Assembly (NCBI RefSeq): GCF_026725475.1
Contig: NZ_CP109967.1
Location: forward strand, 248,001 to 312,000
Length of the DNA: 64,000 nt
Direction of reading: 5' to 3'
DNA from: Catenovulum adriaticum
GTDB taxonomy: Bacteria; Pseudomonadota; Gammaproteobacteria; Enterobacterales; Alteromonadaceae
The notes beneath the pieces are model-generated. The model was not told the origin of the DNA and ran no database searches. It was given only the letters and a program-made list of their open reading frames with translations. Both the position numbers and the translations under genes were made by a program. Shown in pieces: positions 36,520 to 43,235 of the stretch; the first letter of the stretch is position 1; each line of letters opens with the position of its first letter.

Positions 36520-36614
36520 CAAGGTGTTTAAGGGCGGACGCATAAAGGTTGGCTTGCGCTCATTCTTCGCTAATTATAGCCAACCATTATTTGCCGCTTA
36601 ACACGGCGTTAGGC
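36514..36614 (+). other. attC site 1
   Basis: Inverse core GCATAAC (36514-36520) to core GTTAGGC (36608-36614), about 101 bp, with internal imperfect symmetry (GGTTGGCTTGCG... / ...TAGCCAACCATTATT). Recombination point is between G36608 and T36609. Confidence 0.85.
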
Positions 36615-36647
36615 ATTTAGATAAACTATGAACTTTTGGAGAGTATT

Positions 36648-37232
36648 TTGAGTAACGAGTGGGATGAGTATGCTGAAAACTGGGATGTAGATCCTACCGT
36701 TGAAGAATATGCAAAAAATGCATTTTCAGAGCTTTTAGAAAACATTGATATTAATGGTTTAACTGTTCTTGATTTTGGCTGTGGTACGGGAGCATTAACT
36801 CAACTTATGAGCCCAACAGTTAAAAGTGTTGTTGCGATCGATCCATCTTCAGAAATGATAAAGCATTTGGATAAAAAGGCGCTAAATAATGTATCGTCTA
36901 TATCTGGCTATCTATCAAAAGAGTTAGTTCAAGCCCTTCCTGAGTTTGAAAACAAATTTGATCTAATTGTTGCATCATCTGTTTGTGGTTTTCTACCAGA
37001 CTATGAAGCAACTTTGAGTTTATTAAAATCCCTAATAAAAGAAGATGGGGTGTTTGTACAATGGGATTGGCTTTCAAATGATGATTCATCGGGTATGGGG
37101 TTATCGGAGAAAAGGGTAAAACAGGCATTTGTAGCAAGTGGTTTTGTGAATACTAGAGTTAATAGTCCTTTCATAATGAGTAGTTCAAAAGGTAATATGC
37201 CTGTTTTAATGGCTATTGGTAAAAATGCCTAA
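36648..37232 (+). CDS. Cassette gene 2: class I SAM-dependent methyltransferase
   Basis: 194 residues with SAM-binding motif I LDFGCGTGAL (41-50), acidic motif II VVAIDPSSEM and LIVASSVCGFLPD as motif IV. It is UbiE/SmtA-like in size; the substrate is unknown. I choose TTG 36648 because GGAGAG lies 4 bases upstream; an in-frame TTG at 36636 overlaps that site. Its stop lies within the attC inverse core, typical of cassettes. Confidence 0.8.
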   Translation: MSNEWDEYAENWDVDPTVEEYAKNAFSELLENIDINGLTVLDFGCGTGALTQLMSPTVKSVVAIDPSSEMIKHLDKKALNNVSSISGYLSKELVQALPEFENKFDLIVASSVCGFLPDYEATLSLLKSLIKEDGVFVQWDWLSNDDSSGMGLSEKRVKQAFVASGFVNTRVNSPFIMSSSKGNMPVLMAIGKNA

Positions 37233-37324
37233 CAATTTGTTTAACAAGGACAAAATACAGTTGGCTGTTTTCGTTCCTCAACATTTTTGCCAACTATATT
37301 TTGCCCATTAACAGGGCGTTAGCA
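37227..37324 (+). other. attC site 2
   Basis: Inverse core GCCTAAC (37227-37233), which complements the GTTAGGC starting this cassette, to core GTTAGCA (37318-37324). The body (CAGTTGGCTG / TGCCAACTAT arms) resembles attC 1 and the split attC 8. Confidence 0.88.
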
Positions 37325-37334
37325 GGTAAAAGAT

Positions 37335-37772
37335 ATGCATCAAAACTATTGGCCTTTCTCAGAATCGTATATTGATACAATTACCTTCTATGATTCGCCT
37401 GAATTGTATCTGCTTCAATATGAGTCTGTAGACCCGATCTCTGCCCAAATGTATGTTTTATATTGGTGCCAAGCTGAAGTCTTAAATGGTGGATTAGCGC
37501 AGTTTTTTGCAAACTCGACTGGTGTTATTGCACCTGAGGCCGCTTTGGCGTTGCGCAGCATAGGCATGCTCAAAATGGCGGAAAAGTTAGAAATTGCGAT
37601 GAAACTATTTGGTGAGGTTTATGAACGGAATCGGTCGAAACGAATTAGTATTTTAAGCAATATTGAAGAGCAGCTTGACTTGCTCGATGATGATTTCATT
37701 GATCAGCTATATGATGAAAATGGCGGTTTGGAAGCACAAGCTAAGAAGTATGTGATTAACAATGCCTGCTAA
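37335..37772 (+). CDS. Cassette gene 3: DUF4375 (DMP19-like) protein, copy A
   Basis: 145 residues. The core YVLYWCQAEVLNGGLAQFFANSTG is characteristic of DUF4375 proteins, small soluble helical proteins of unknown function common in accessory regions. An almost identical gene occurs at 39047-39484; the only protein difference is Asp here versus Ala there in the SVDPIS/SVAPIS segment (residue 33). AGGTAAAAG precedes the ATG. Confidence 0.8.
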   Translation: MHQNYWPFSESYIDTITFYDSPELYLLQYESVDPISAQMYVLYWCQAEVLNGGLAQFFANSTGVIAPEAALALRSIGMLKMAEKLEIAMKLFGEVYERNRSKRISILSNIEEQLDLLDDDFIDQLYDENGGLEAQAKKYVINNAC

Positions 37773-37841
37773 CAAGCCAAGTCAGCGGGAATTTTACTCG
37801 CTGAACAACGCTCATAAAATCCCCTGCTTGGGGCGTTATAA
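37767..37841 (+). other. attC site 3
   Basis: Inverse core TGCTAAC (37767-37773), complement of the GTTAGCA that opens the cassette, to core GTTATAA (37835-37841). Short type, 75 bp, with arms AAGCCAAGTCAGCGGG / CCCCTGCTTGGGG. Confidence 0.88.
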
Positions 37842-37856
37842 GACAAAGGAAACTCA

Positions 37857-38168
37857 GTGAACAAGGTTGTTATCAGTATCCTTTCAATATTACTCCTGCT
37901 AACCAACGTGTTTTGGTTGTATCAGAGTTTGGATAACGGTGTCTCTTTAACTTACATGAAAGCAAGCCTAGAAACCCAAACTAAAATATCGGAGCAACTG
38001 TTCGTTCTAACAAATGCGCAGCTCATAGGTAAAAGCGTCAACGAAGTTGATAATACTGTTCCACTGGATATTTATGGCTCTCGACCATTCATAAAAGATG
38101 ATTGCTTATATTATGGTAGCATATGCCTAATTGTTGGCACCAATGGCACTATTCAGGGTTTTAAGTAA
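37857..38168 (+). CDS. Cassette gene 4: small membrane-anchored protein
   Basis: 103 residues, GTG start with AAAGGA upstream. One N-terminal helix (about 4-22, ISILSILLLLTNVFWLYQ) is followed by a small exported domain with two cysteines (DDCLYYGSICL). The LDNGVSLTY segment after the helix is reminiscent of polymorphic-toxin immunity protein family Imm58, but I cannot confirm that. No toxin partner lies next to it. Confidence 0.55.
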   Translation: MNKVVISILSILLLLTNVFWLYQSLDNGVSLTYMKASLETQTKISEQLFVLTNAQLIGKSVNEVDNTVPLDIYGSRPFIKDDCLYYGSICLIVGTNGTIQGFK

Positions 38169-38174
38169 CATGTC

Positions 38175-38283
38175 TTATAACAAAAAAATTAAGCTCGCCC
38201 GCTGCGCGGGCTGGGACGCAAACACGCAGGGCGGCTTCGCCATTATGCCCTACGCGTCTGCGCCCCTTATTTAAAAGTTAAGC
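38175..38283 (+). other. attC site 4
   Basis: Inverse core TTATAAC (38175-38181), exact complement of the GTTATAA opening the cassette, to core GTTAAGC (38277-38283). Long, GC-rich body with nested palindromes (GCCCGCTGCGCGGGC and GTAGGGCATAATGG-type arms). Confidence 0.88.
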
Positions 38284-38307
38284 ACCAAATGTAATCGGAG
38301 TTTGAAA

Positions 38308-38970
38308 ATGATTGAAGATCCAAATGTTATCCATAGCATGATTAAAGATCCCGCATACTTTCAAGTTGCGTTTTACATAATAAGTCCTCTTATTACATTT
38401 CTTGCAGTTTCAGTTGCTTATATGGCTATTTATAGGCAATCAAAGCCCAATGTACTAGCGCATTACGAACCAAGCAACAATGCTGGAAGTGTAATAGATT
38501 TAGTTATTTGTAATTACGGTGGTGGCACTGCCAGAAATGTGAGTTTTTCCATACCGATCCCAATAGGTTGTTGGGGTATTGAAAAAAGCGATAAGGTTGA
38601 TCCTTCGGAATTTTTAGATATCAACATTCCAGTATTAGTTTCTGGCAAATCATTGAGATATCAAGCTGGTCAATATGGAGGGCTATCATCGCAACTTGGT
38701 GAAAACCTCCCTGTCACTGCGAACTATAATTATCGGACACCGTTACGGAGAAATAAGAAAGGCAAAGATATCTCTATTCTTGACATAAAATACATGGCAA
38801 GAATGCATTCAGCTAATAGTCCTGCTTATGACCTCGCAGATGCAATGAAAGGCCGTAACAATACAATTTTCTTAAAGACTAACGACCAGTTAAAAGCGGT
38901 GAATAGCAATTTAGCTAGGATCGCTAAGGTGTTGGAAAATAACATTAACACCGAAAATGGAAATGCCTAA
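38308..38970 (+). CDS. Cassette gene 5: membrane protein of unknown function
   Basis: 220 residues with one N-terminal membrane helix (about 12-36), a likely cytoplasmic beta-rich domain (LVICNYGGGTARNVSFSIP, resembling a beta-sandwich) and a helical tail. No family recognised. ATG 38308 follows CGGAG by 7 bases; the TTG six bases earlier would sit on the ribosome site. A lone anchored beta domain is common among accessory sensor or defence proteins, but nothing specific supports that here. Confidence 0.6.
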   Translation: MIEDPNVIHSMIKDPAYFQVAFYIISPLITFLAVSVAYMAIYRQSKPNVLAHYEPSNNAGSVIDLVICNYGGGTARNVSFSIPIPIGCWGIEKSDKVDPSEFLDINIPVLVSGKSLRYQAGQYGGLSSQLGENLPVTANYNYRTPLRRNKKGKDISILDIKYMARMHSANSPAYDLADAMKGRNNTIFLKTNDQLKAVNSNLARIAKVLENNINTENGNA

Positions 38971-39036
38971 CAAGGCGTTGCTACGGAAAATTTACTCGCT
39001 GGCGCTCCTAAATTTCCGCAGAGCGCGGCGTTAGCA
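38965..39036 (+). other. attC site 5
   Basis: Inverse core GCCTAAC (38965-38971) to core GTTAGCA (39030-39036), 72 bp. The inverse core differs at one base from the exact complement of the opening GTTAAGC. Confidence 0.82.
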
Positions 39037-39046
39037 GGTAAAAGAT

Positions 39047-39484
39047 ATGCATCAAAACTATTGGCCTTTCTCAGAATCGTATATTGATACAATTACCTTC
39101 TATGATTCGCCTGAATTGTATCTGCTTCAATATGAGTCTGTAGCCCCGATCTCTGCCCAAATGTATGTTTTATATTGGTGCCAAGCTGAAGTCTTAAATG
39201 GTGGATTAGCGCAGTTTTTTGCAAACTCGACTGGTGTTATTGCACCTGAGGCCGCTTTGGCGTTGCGCAGCATAGGCATGCTCAAAATGGCGGAAAAGTT
39301 AGAAATTGCGATGAAACTATTTGGTGAGGTTTATGAACGGAATCGGTCGAAACGAATTAGTATTTTAAGCAATATTGAAGAGCAGCTTGACTTGCTCGAT
39401 GATGATTTCATTGATCAGCTATATGATGAAAATGGCGGTTTGGAAGCACAAGCTAAGAAGTATGTGATTAACAATGCCTGCTAA
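39047..39484 (+). CDS. Cassette gene 6: DUF4375 (DMP19-like) protein, copy B
   Basis: 145 residues, identical to the gene at 37335-37772 except Ala for Asp at residue 33. The whole cassette including attC is duplicated (517 bp, two base differences). The recent copy implies either integrase-mediated reinsertion or unequal recombination in this array. Confidence 0.8.
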   Translation: MHQNYWPFSESYIDTITFYDSPELYLLQYESVAPISAQMYVLYWCQAEVLNGGLAQFFANSTGVIAPEAALALRSIGMLKMAEKLEIAMKLFGEVYERNRSKRISILSNIEEQLDLLDDDFIDQLYDENGGLEAQAKKYVINNAC

Positions 39485-39553
39485 CAAGCCAAGTCAGCGG
39501 GAATTTTACTCGCTGAACAACGCTCATAAAATCCCCTTCTTGGGGCGTTATAT
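39479..39553 (+). other. attC site 6
   Basis: Inverse core TGCTAAC (39479-39485) to core GTTATAT (39547-39553). Same body as attC 3 with one base change (CCCCTTCTTGGGG). Confidence 0.88.
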
Positions 39554-39567
39554 GCCAAAGGAATAAT

Positions 39568-39858
39568 ATGAGTAAAAGGAAGTTTTGGGCAGTTGTCTTA
39601 ACTGTCTGTTTTATCACTCACATTCTTTGTTATTTTCACTTCGTATATACCGGCGACACCGTTGCGGCCATTTTTGGGTATTTTGCATCTCTAGTCGTTA
39701 TGCCGTTCGCTTTTATCGGTGTTTTAGCTATCGCATTAATATCGTTTCTAAATTTCAGTACAAAACAAAAATGGGCTTTATTTCTTGCACCTACAATTAC
39801 CCTAGCTAGTTTTTTAGTGTATTTTTATTATGTAATTCAATACGGTGGGCCTCATTAG
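39568..39858 (+). CDS. Cassette gene 7: small polytopic membrane protein
   Basis: 96 residues, three or four hydrophobic helices (about 7-27, 30-62, 69-90) and few charges. No family recognised. The ATG has AAAGGA 6 bases upstream. Small membrane proteins are frequent integron cargo. Confidence 0.6.
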   Translation: MSKRKFWAVVLTVCFITHILCYFHFVYTGDTVAAIFGYFASLVVMPFAFIGVLAIALISFLNFSTKQKWALFLAPTITLASFLVYFYYVIQYGGPH

Positions 39859-39868
39859 TGCAACTGGC

Positions 39869-39976
39869 ATATAACAAACAAATTATGTCACTCGCTGCCG
39901 CTCGCTGGGACGCATACACGTGCGCGGCTTCGCCATTATTGCACACGTGTTTGCGCCCCATATTTGGAAGTTAGGT
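39869..39976 (+). other. attC site 7
   Basis: Inverse core ATATAAC (39869-39875), exact complement of the GTTATAT opening the cassette, to core GTTAGGT (39970-39976). Body similar in layout to attC 4 (GGGACGCATACACGTG... GCACACGTGTTTGCGCCCC). Confidence 0.88.
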
Positions 39977-39980
39977 GAAT

Positions 39981-40268
39981 ATGCGAAAGATTTTAATCTC
40001 GAGTTTACTAATAGTTAGTAATGCTAATGCAACACCTCAAGATGAAGTTAATTTGGTACGCTCAAAAGAACAAGTAATTGGCTGCCAATTTATAAATAAT
40101 ATAGATTTAACAAACAGAAGAAAAACTTTGGGTTTGATTAAATATCTTAAAAATGAAACGCATCGCTTAGGTGGGGATACGCTTTTGTTTATTACTAAAG
40201 TATTAAATGAAACTTATGATACCTCTGATGTTAAAATAAAAGACATGAAGGTTTATAAGTGTAAATAA
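39981..40268 (+). CDS. Cassette gene 8: small secreted protein
   Basis: 95 residues with a signal peptide (MRKILISSLLIVSNANA) and a small domain with two cysteines (VIGCQF, VYKCK). The layout (short, GGDTLLFI segment, terminal Cys) resembles DUF4156/RcsF-like envelope proteins, without a lipobox. ATG 39981 is preferred; the GTG at 39975 lies in the attC core. Its attC is split by the IS110-family element just after the stop. Confidence 0.55.
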   Translation: MRKILISSLLIVSNANATPQDEVNLVRSKEQVIGCQFINNIDLTNRRKTLGLIKYLKNETHRLGGDTLLFITKVLNETYDTSDVKIKDMKVYKCK

Positions 40269-40271
40269 TTC

Positions 40272-40278
40272 ACCTAAC
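40272..40278 (+). other. attC site 8, left part (interrupted)
   Basis: Inverse core ACCTAAC, exact complement of GTTAGGT that opens the cassette. The rest of this attC resumes near 41975 and ends at core GTTATAT (42048-42054), so a transposable element is inserted right behind the inverse core. Confidence 0.8.
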
Positions 40279-40321
40279 ACATATGAGCCTCCCCGAGGTC
40301 ACATATGAGCCTCCCCGAGGT
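40278..40321. repeat. Tandem 22-bp duplication at the IS left end
   Basis: Two perfect copies of a 22-base unit (CACATATGAGCCTCCCCGAG plus GT) lie at 40278-40299 and 40300-40321. The unit contains the subterminal repeat of the IS110-family element. Confidence 0.9.
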
Positions 40322-40846
40322 CAATAGGTAATAATGATCTTTTCGGCAACTTTTCGGTTGTCGAATCCAAGTTAATCAGCAAAACGATCTACTTCGTCTG
40401 TCATTAATGGCTGTCAGGTAACAATCGCCTACAGCAAACACATATAGAGGCTCTCTTATAGCGGTCTCACCACAAGCCTGTTTTGTTTTAATCCGTTAAG
40501 TTAAACAGAGGGGCACTACGACTAAATGGATTTAGGAGGTAGGGCGACGCAGGAAGCCAAAGCCGAGACATTCATCGGTTAACCTTCATATGGCACTATT
40601 CAAGTTGGCGGGTTTAATAAATTACCCAGTTAGTAGCAGGCTCAAAGAAGGTGTAAACGATTTTGCTGATTAAATTAAATGCACGCCAACCGGATGTCTA
40701 ATCAAGGCCAAGAGGCTAGCTAGCGGTGAAACATAAACCCTGATGAACCTAATTTAATGGGTTAGTTACGAATTAACGCAGGATTTAGTGTGTTTTCTGC
40801 TTAAGCTTCCAGTTAGACGTTCAGCTCATCCGGTTGCGTGACTGAC
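40322..40846 (-). other. Long non-coding end of the IS110-family element (candidate bridge-RNA region)
   Basis: 525 bases with no reading frame of note, rich in short inverted segments (TTCGGCAACTTTTCGGTTGTCGAA near 40340, GGTTAACCTTCATATGG region, CGTTAAGTTAAACAG). IS110-family elements encode a structured guide (bridge) RNA in a non-coding end; in IS1111-type elements that end lies 3' of the transposase, as here. I did not locate a promoter or the guide loops. Confidence 0.35.
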
Positions 40847-41887
40847 TTAACCTAATAATCGTGTTTCATCGAATACCTTTTTATTTTTAAGCATAAAATA
40901 GACACAGCGTCCTAACTTATGAGCCAGCGCAGATAAGGCTTTTGCTTTGCTCATTTTCTTTTGTAACTTAACTAAATATTTTTGAGCTTTTTCATTGCCG
41001 CGCAAATACAAAACGGCCGCCTCAGAAAAAGCCCACTTGAGGTGCTGATTACCAATTTTATTGCCTTGAGTACCGTAAGATTTGCCAGCCGATTCAGCTT
41101 TGCATTTAACTAATCGGCAATAAGACGCAAACTTTTGAACGGAATCAAAACGCGCAATATCCCCAATTTCATAAATAATTGTTAGCGCAAGGATTTGACC
41201 AACACCAGGAATGGATTTGAGTAAATGGAAATCGACCGGATTATGCTGTTTGGCTTGTTTTTCGATATACCATTGGATTTTAGACAGTTGGGCATTGATA
41301 TCACTAATCAAATTTAAATCTAAATCGATATTGGTTTGGATTGTTTTATCCTCGAATAAGCCACGCATTTGTTCTCTAGCATTGGGATAGCGCAGGTTTA
41401 AATTGTTGGGTGGTAAATTGTATTGTCCAGTCGTATTTTTTACATGCGCTTTTAAATCTGCACCAAAACGCATGATGCGCATTCGACGACGTAATAAATC
41501 GCGTGTGGCGCGCATATTTGATGGGTAGACATAGGCTAAAGGAAAGGTGCCACCCCGAATCAAAGATGCAATTTTAAATGAATCAATTTTATCGTTTTTA
41601 GCTTTCCCGCCATGAATGGCTTTCATGTAAAGGGCATGGCCTAAAATAAAATCAATGCCATGCTCCTGACAAAAATCAGATACCCAATACCAGCAGTGCA
41701 TACATTCGACGCCAACCACGATATTACCAATGTAAGGTTCGAGTAATTGAAGTAGTTTATCAGGTGTTGCTTTAATTTCTTTGTGTAGCACTTTGTTGCC
41801 ATTTTGGTCTAAAATGCAGACATATAAAGAACGGGTGTGTAAATCTATTCCGCAGTAATAGGGATGCATGTTATTGTAAAAATTCAT
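40847..41887 (-). CDS. IS110-family (IS1111-like) DEDD transposase
   Basis: 346 residues. The RuvC-like N-terminal domain has acidic residues D15 (CGIDLH), E61 (GVECMH), D99 and D102 (AKNDKID). The C-terminal Tnp_20 domain carries SIPGVGQILALTIIYEIGD and the conserved serine region AESAGKSYG. This is a full-length and apparently intact frame for the family (about 320-350). TGTAGTTGGCGC-rich sequence upstream separates it from the attC remainder. Confidence 0.9.
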   Translation of the reverse strand: MNFYNNMHPYYCGIDLHTRSLYVCILDQNGNKVLHKEIKATPDKLLQLLEPYIGNIVVGVECMHCWYWVSDFCQEHGIDFILGHALYMKAIHGGKAKNDKIDSFKIASLIRGGTFPLAYVYPSNMRATRDLLRRRMRIMRFGADLKAHVKNTTGQYNLPPNNLNLRYPNAREQMRGLFEDKTIQTNIDLDLNLISDINAQLSKIQWYIEKQAKQHNPVDFHLLKSIPGVGQILALTIIYEIGDIARFDSVQKFASYCRLVKCKAESAGKSYGTQGNKIGNQHLKWAFSEAAVLYLRGNEKAQKYLVKLQKKMSKAKALSALAHKLGRCVYFMLKNKKVFDETRLLG

Positions 41888-41974
41888 TGAGTTTTCTCCT
41901 TGTAGTTGGCGCTTTTTAGCTTAGCCAATTATGGCAGGCTAAAGAGGAGGCTCAATGAGTATCAAGGCACTCAA

Positions 41975-42054
41975 AAGGACAAATAACAGTTGGTTTTGCT
42001 CCTTCGTCGCTTATTTTAACCAACTATTATTTGCCCATTAGCGGGGCGTTATAT
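41975..42054 (+). other. attC site 8, right part
   Basis: The sequence AAAGGACAAATAACAGTTGG onward, with inner arm TAACCAACTATTATTTGCCC, ends in core GTTATAT (42048-42054). The body closely matches attC 2. Joined to ACCTAAC at 40272-40278 it would make one complete attC of about 85-90 bp. Confidence 0.8.
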
Positions 42055-42058
42055 TTTT

Positions 42059-42547
42059 ATGATGAATCGAGCATTATTTATATTTTTATTTACTTTTTCA
42101 GGTGCGCTCAATGCAAGTGTTCAACTAGATTTTAAATGGTTGCCACTTAAAAAAATCACTTATGAAATTTCTATACCTCATCCTTTTGGTGAAACTATAT
42201 TAGAGTTTTATCCAACAACTGATTCAGATAGAAGGATTCGAGAATTACGGATTTCTACGGCTAAACATGGTTGGTTCACTCCTAATATAGAACCTTTAAA
42301 AAAAGAGACATCAGTTCAAGTAAAAGATATTGAGTTTATTATCAAAGATGCTGCGGTAAATAAAGATGGAAGTGTTAAATATTTTGAGTTTAATATTTAT
42401 TACGGCGCTCCTAATAAGGTTAATTGCAATGGTAGAACAGAGTATGTTCCAAATAGTAAATTATTAAAGGTTTTCGCTGACGGCGAAGTGTCAATAACGG
42501 AAGATAGAAGTTATTTTGAATTATGTGAGGCGTTAAACAAAATATAA
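42059..42547 (+). CDS. Cassette gene 9: secreted protein of unknown function
   Basis: 162 residues with a signal peptide (to about 20, FSGALNAS). The mature part is beta-rich and has two cysteines (NCNGRTEY, FELCEAL) that may pair. No family recognised. The ATG lies 5 bases after the attC core, so the start is tight; a second ATG follows at once. Its own attC is degenerate: an ATATAAT inverse core (42542-42548) and then unrelated sequence. Confidence 0.55.
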   Translation: MMNRALFIFLFTFSGALNASVQLDFKWLPLKKITYEISIPHPFGETILEFYPTTDSDRRIRELRISTAKHGWFTPNIEPLKKETSVQVKDIEFIIKDAAVNKDGSVKYFEFNIYYGAPNKVNCNGRTEYVPNSKLLKVFADGEVSITEDRSYFELCEALNKI

Positions 42548-42697
42548 TATATAAGGATATGTTGCGCGAAGCCGCAACTTAATCCTATTGTTGGACCGTT
42601 TCTCTGCATCCTGCAGTCACGGCATTAGTGCATCCTTGCACGTCACAAGCCCGGTGTTGAGTTCTGCTTATATAAGGAAATAAATCGGTTTGTCGTC
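42548..42697. other. Hairpin-rich spacer between cassette 9 and the intron relic
   Basis: Contains an imperfect hairpin (AAGGATATGTTGCG / CGCAACTTAATCCT, about 42552-42588) and two tiny palindromes (CTGCATCCTGCAG, GTGCATCCTTGCAC). It could be the rest of a damaged attC plus 5' intron debris. No gene is visible. Confidence 0.4.
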
Positions 42698-42847
42698 ATG
42701 GCTGACTTTTTTCAAGGCGAGTCTAGGTTAAATAGCCGCAATCAAAGGCTGAGTTTTAACTGGCGGGGCTTTAAAGATATGTTAAAGTATTTTCATATTA
42801 AACCACTTCGGGTCAGCAAACGGCTGATTGCAGTAGATTGGTATTAG
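42698..42847 (+). pseudogene. Probable C-terminal fragment of a group II intron maturase
   Basis: A 49-residue open frame. LSFNWRGFKDMLKYFHIKPLRV follows the pattern W-x2-F-x2-[ML]L-x-[YF]-x4-P seen at the C-terminal end of many group II intron-encoded proteins (given here in two overlapping short parts of the frame). The reverse transcriptase and most of the maturase domain are missing. It sits 38 bases before a domain V-like hairpin, where the end of such a protein would be expected. The protein call alone is weak; the context supports it. Confidence 0.45.
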
Positions 42848-42885
42848 GGGGCTTTGTGTTTTACACGGGCAATGATATTAATGAA

Positions 42886-42957
42886 GAGCCGGATGCGGTA
42901 ATTCCGCACGTCCGGATCTGTATGGGGGCGGCTCAATAATGGGTCGTTCTACCATGA
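42886..42957 (+). ncRNA. Group II intron domains V and VI (3' end relic)
   Basis: Domain V is at 42886-42920: GAGCCGGA pairs with TCCGGATC, a CG bulge, upper stem TGCGG/CCGCA, and the AGC triad near the 5' side, all as in bacterial group II introns. Domain VI follows (about 42921-42957) with CGGCTC/GGGTCG pairing and a likely bulged branch-point A in TTCTACC. The intron 5' half and the reverse transcriptase are not in the window, so splicing is impossible here. Confidence 0.7.
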
Positions 42958-42983
42958 CGTAGTCATTAAGGATATTTCAAATT

Positions 42984-43163
42984 ATGGAAACTATTTCAAG
43001 TTCAGGCTCATACTTCGTTGGCTGGGGAACTCTAGCTTTAATCAATGCAGGTTTAGCGCAAGGTAAAGGTCGCAAAGGCTTAAATTGGTTTCTAATTTCC
43101 ATGCTATTGGGCCCAATTGCAACATTCTTACTTCTGGTTATGGAAGATCTAAAATCTTTATAA
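42984..43163 (+). CDS. Cassette gene 10: 59-residue membrane protein
   Basis: A short frame (METISSSGSYF... to ...EDLKSL) with two hydrophobic segments (about 10-24 and 35-53) separated by a basic loop (QGKGRKG). It lies between the intron relic and an attC-like site, same strand as all cassettes. TAAGGATA upstream may serve as ribosome site. The helix-loop-helix layout supports a real small membrane protein; no family recognised. Confidence 0.6.
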   Translation: METISSSGSYFVGWGTLALINAGLAQGKGRKGLNWFLISMLLGPIATFLLLVMEDLKSL

Positions 43164-43169
43164 AACAAC

Positions 43170-43230
43170 TATTAACAAACAAAGTAATCAGACGCGCAAA
43201 CAGCGCGCCTGTTTCTTTGAGCCGTTGGCA
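43170..43230 (+). other. attC-like site 10
   Basis: TATTAAC (43170-43176) to GTTGGCA (43224-43230) with a clear folded body (CAAAG/CTTTG, CAG/CTG, GCGC/GCGC around AAACA). The heptamers deviate from consensus, so it is a degenerate or divergent attC. Confidence 0.6.
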
Positions 43231-43235
43231 TAAGA

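Larger units (their letters stand above)
40279..41974 (-). mobile_element. IS110-family (IS1111-like) element inserted in an attC site
   Basis: The transposase is on the minus strand. Subterminal inverted repeats are seen: CATATGAGCCTCCCC near the left end and its inverse (GAGGAGGCTCAATGAG, about 41945-41960) near the right end. No target duplication is seen, as usual for this family. The large non-coding part (about 570 bp) lies downstream of the transposase, the arrangement of the IS1111 group. That group includes elements known to target integron attC sites. Exact ends are uncertain by several bases. Confidence 0.75.

Noticed and set aside
40278..40321. CRISPR-like tandem repeat
   Set aside because: Only two units with no spacer, and the unit is the IS terminus.
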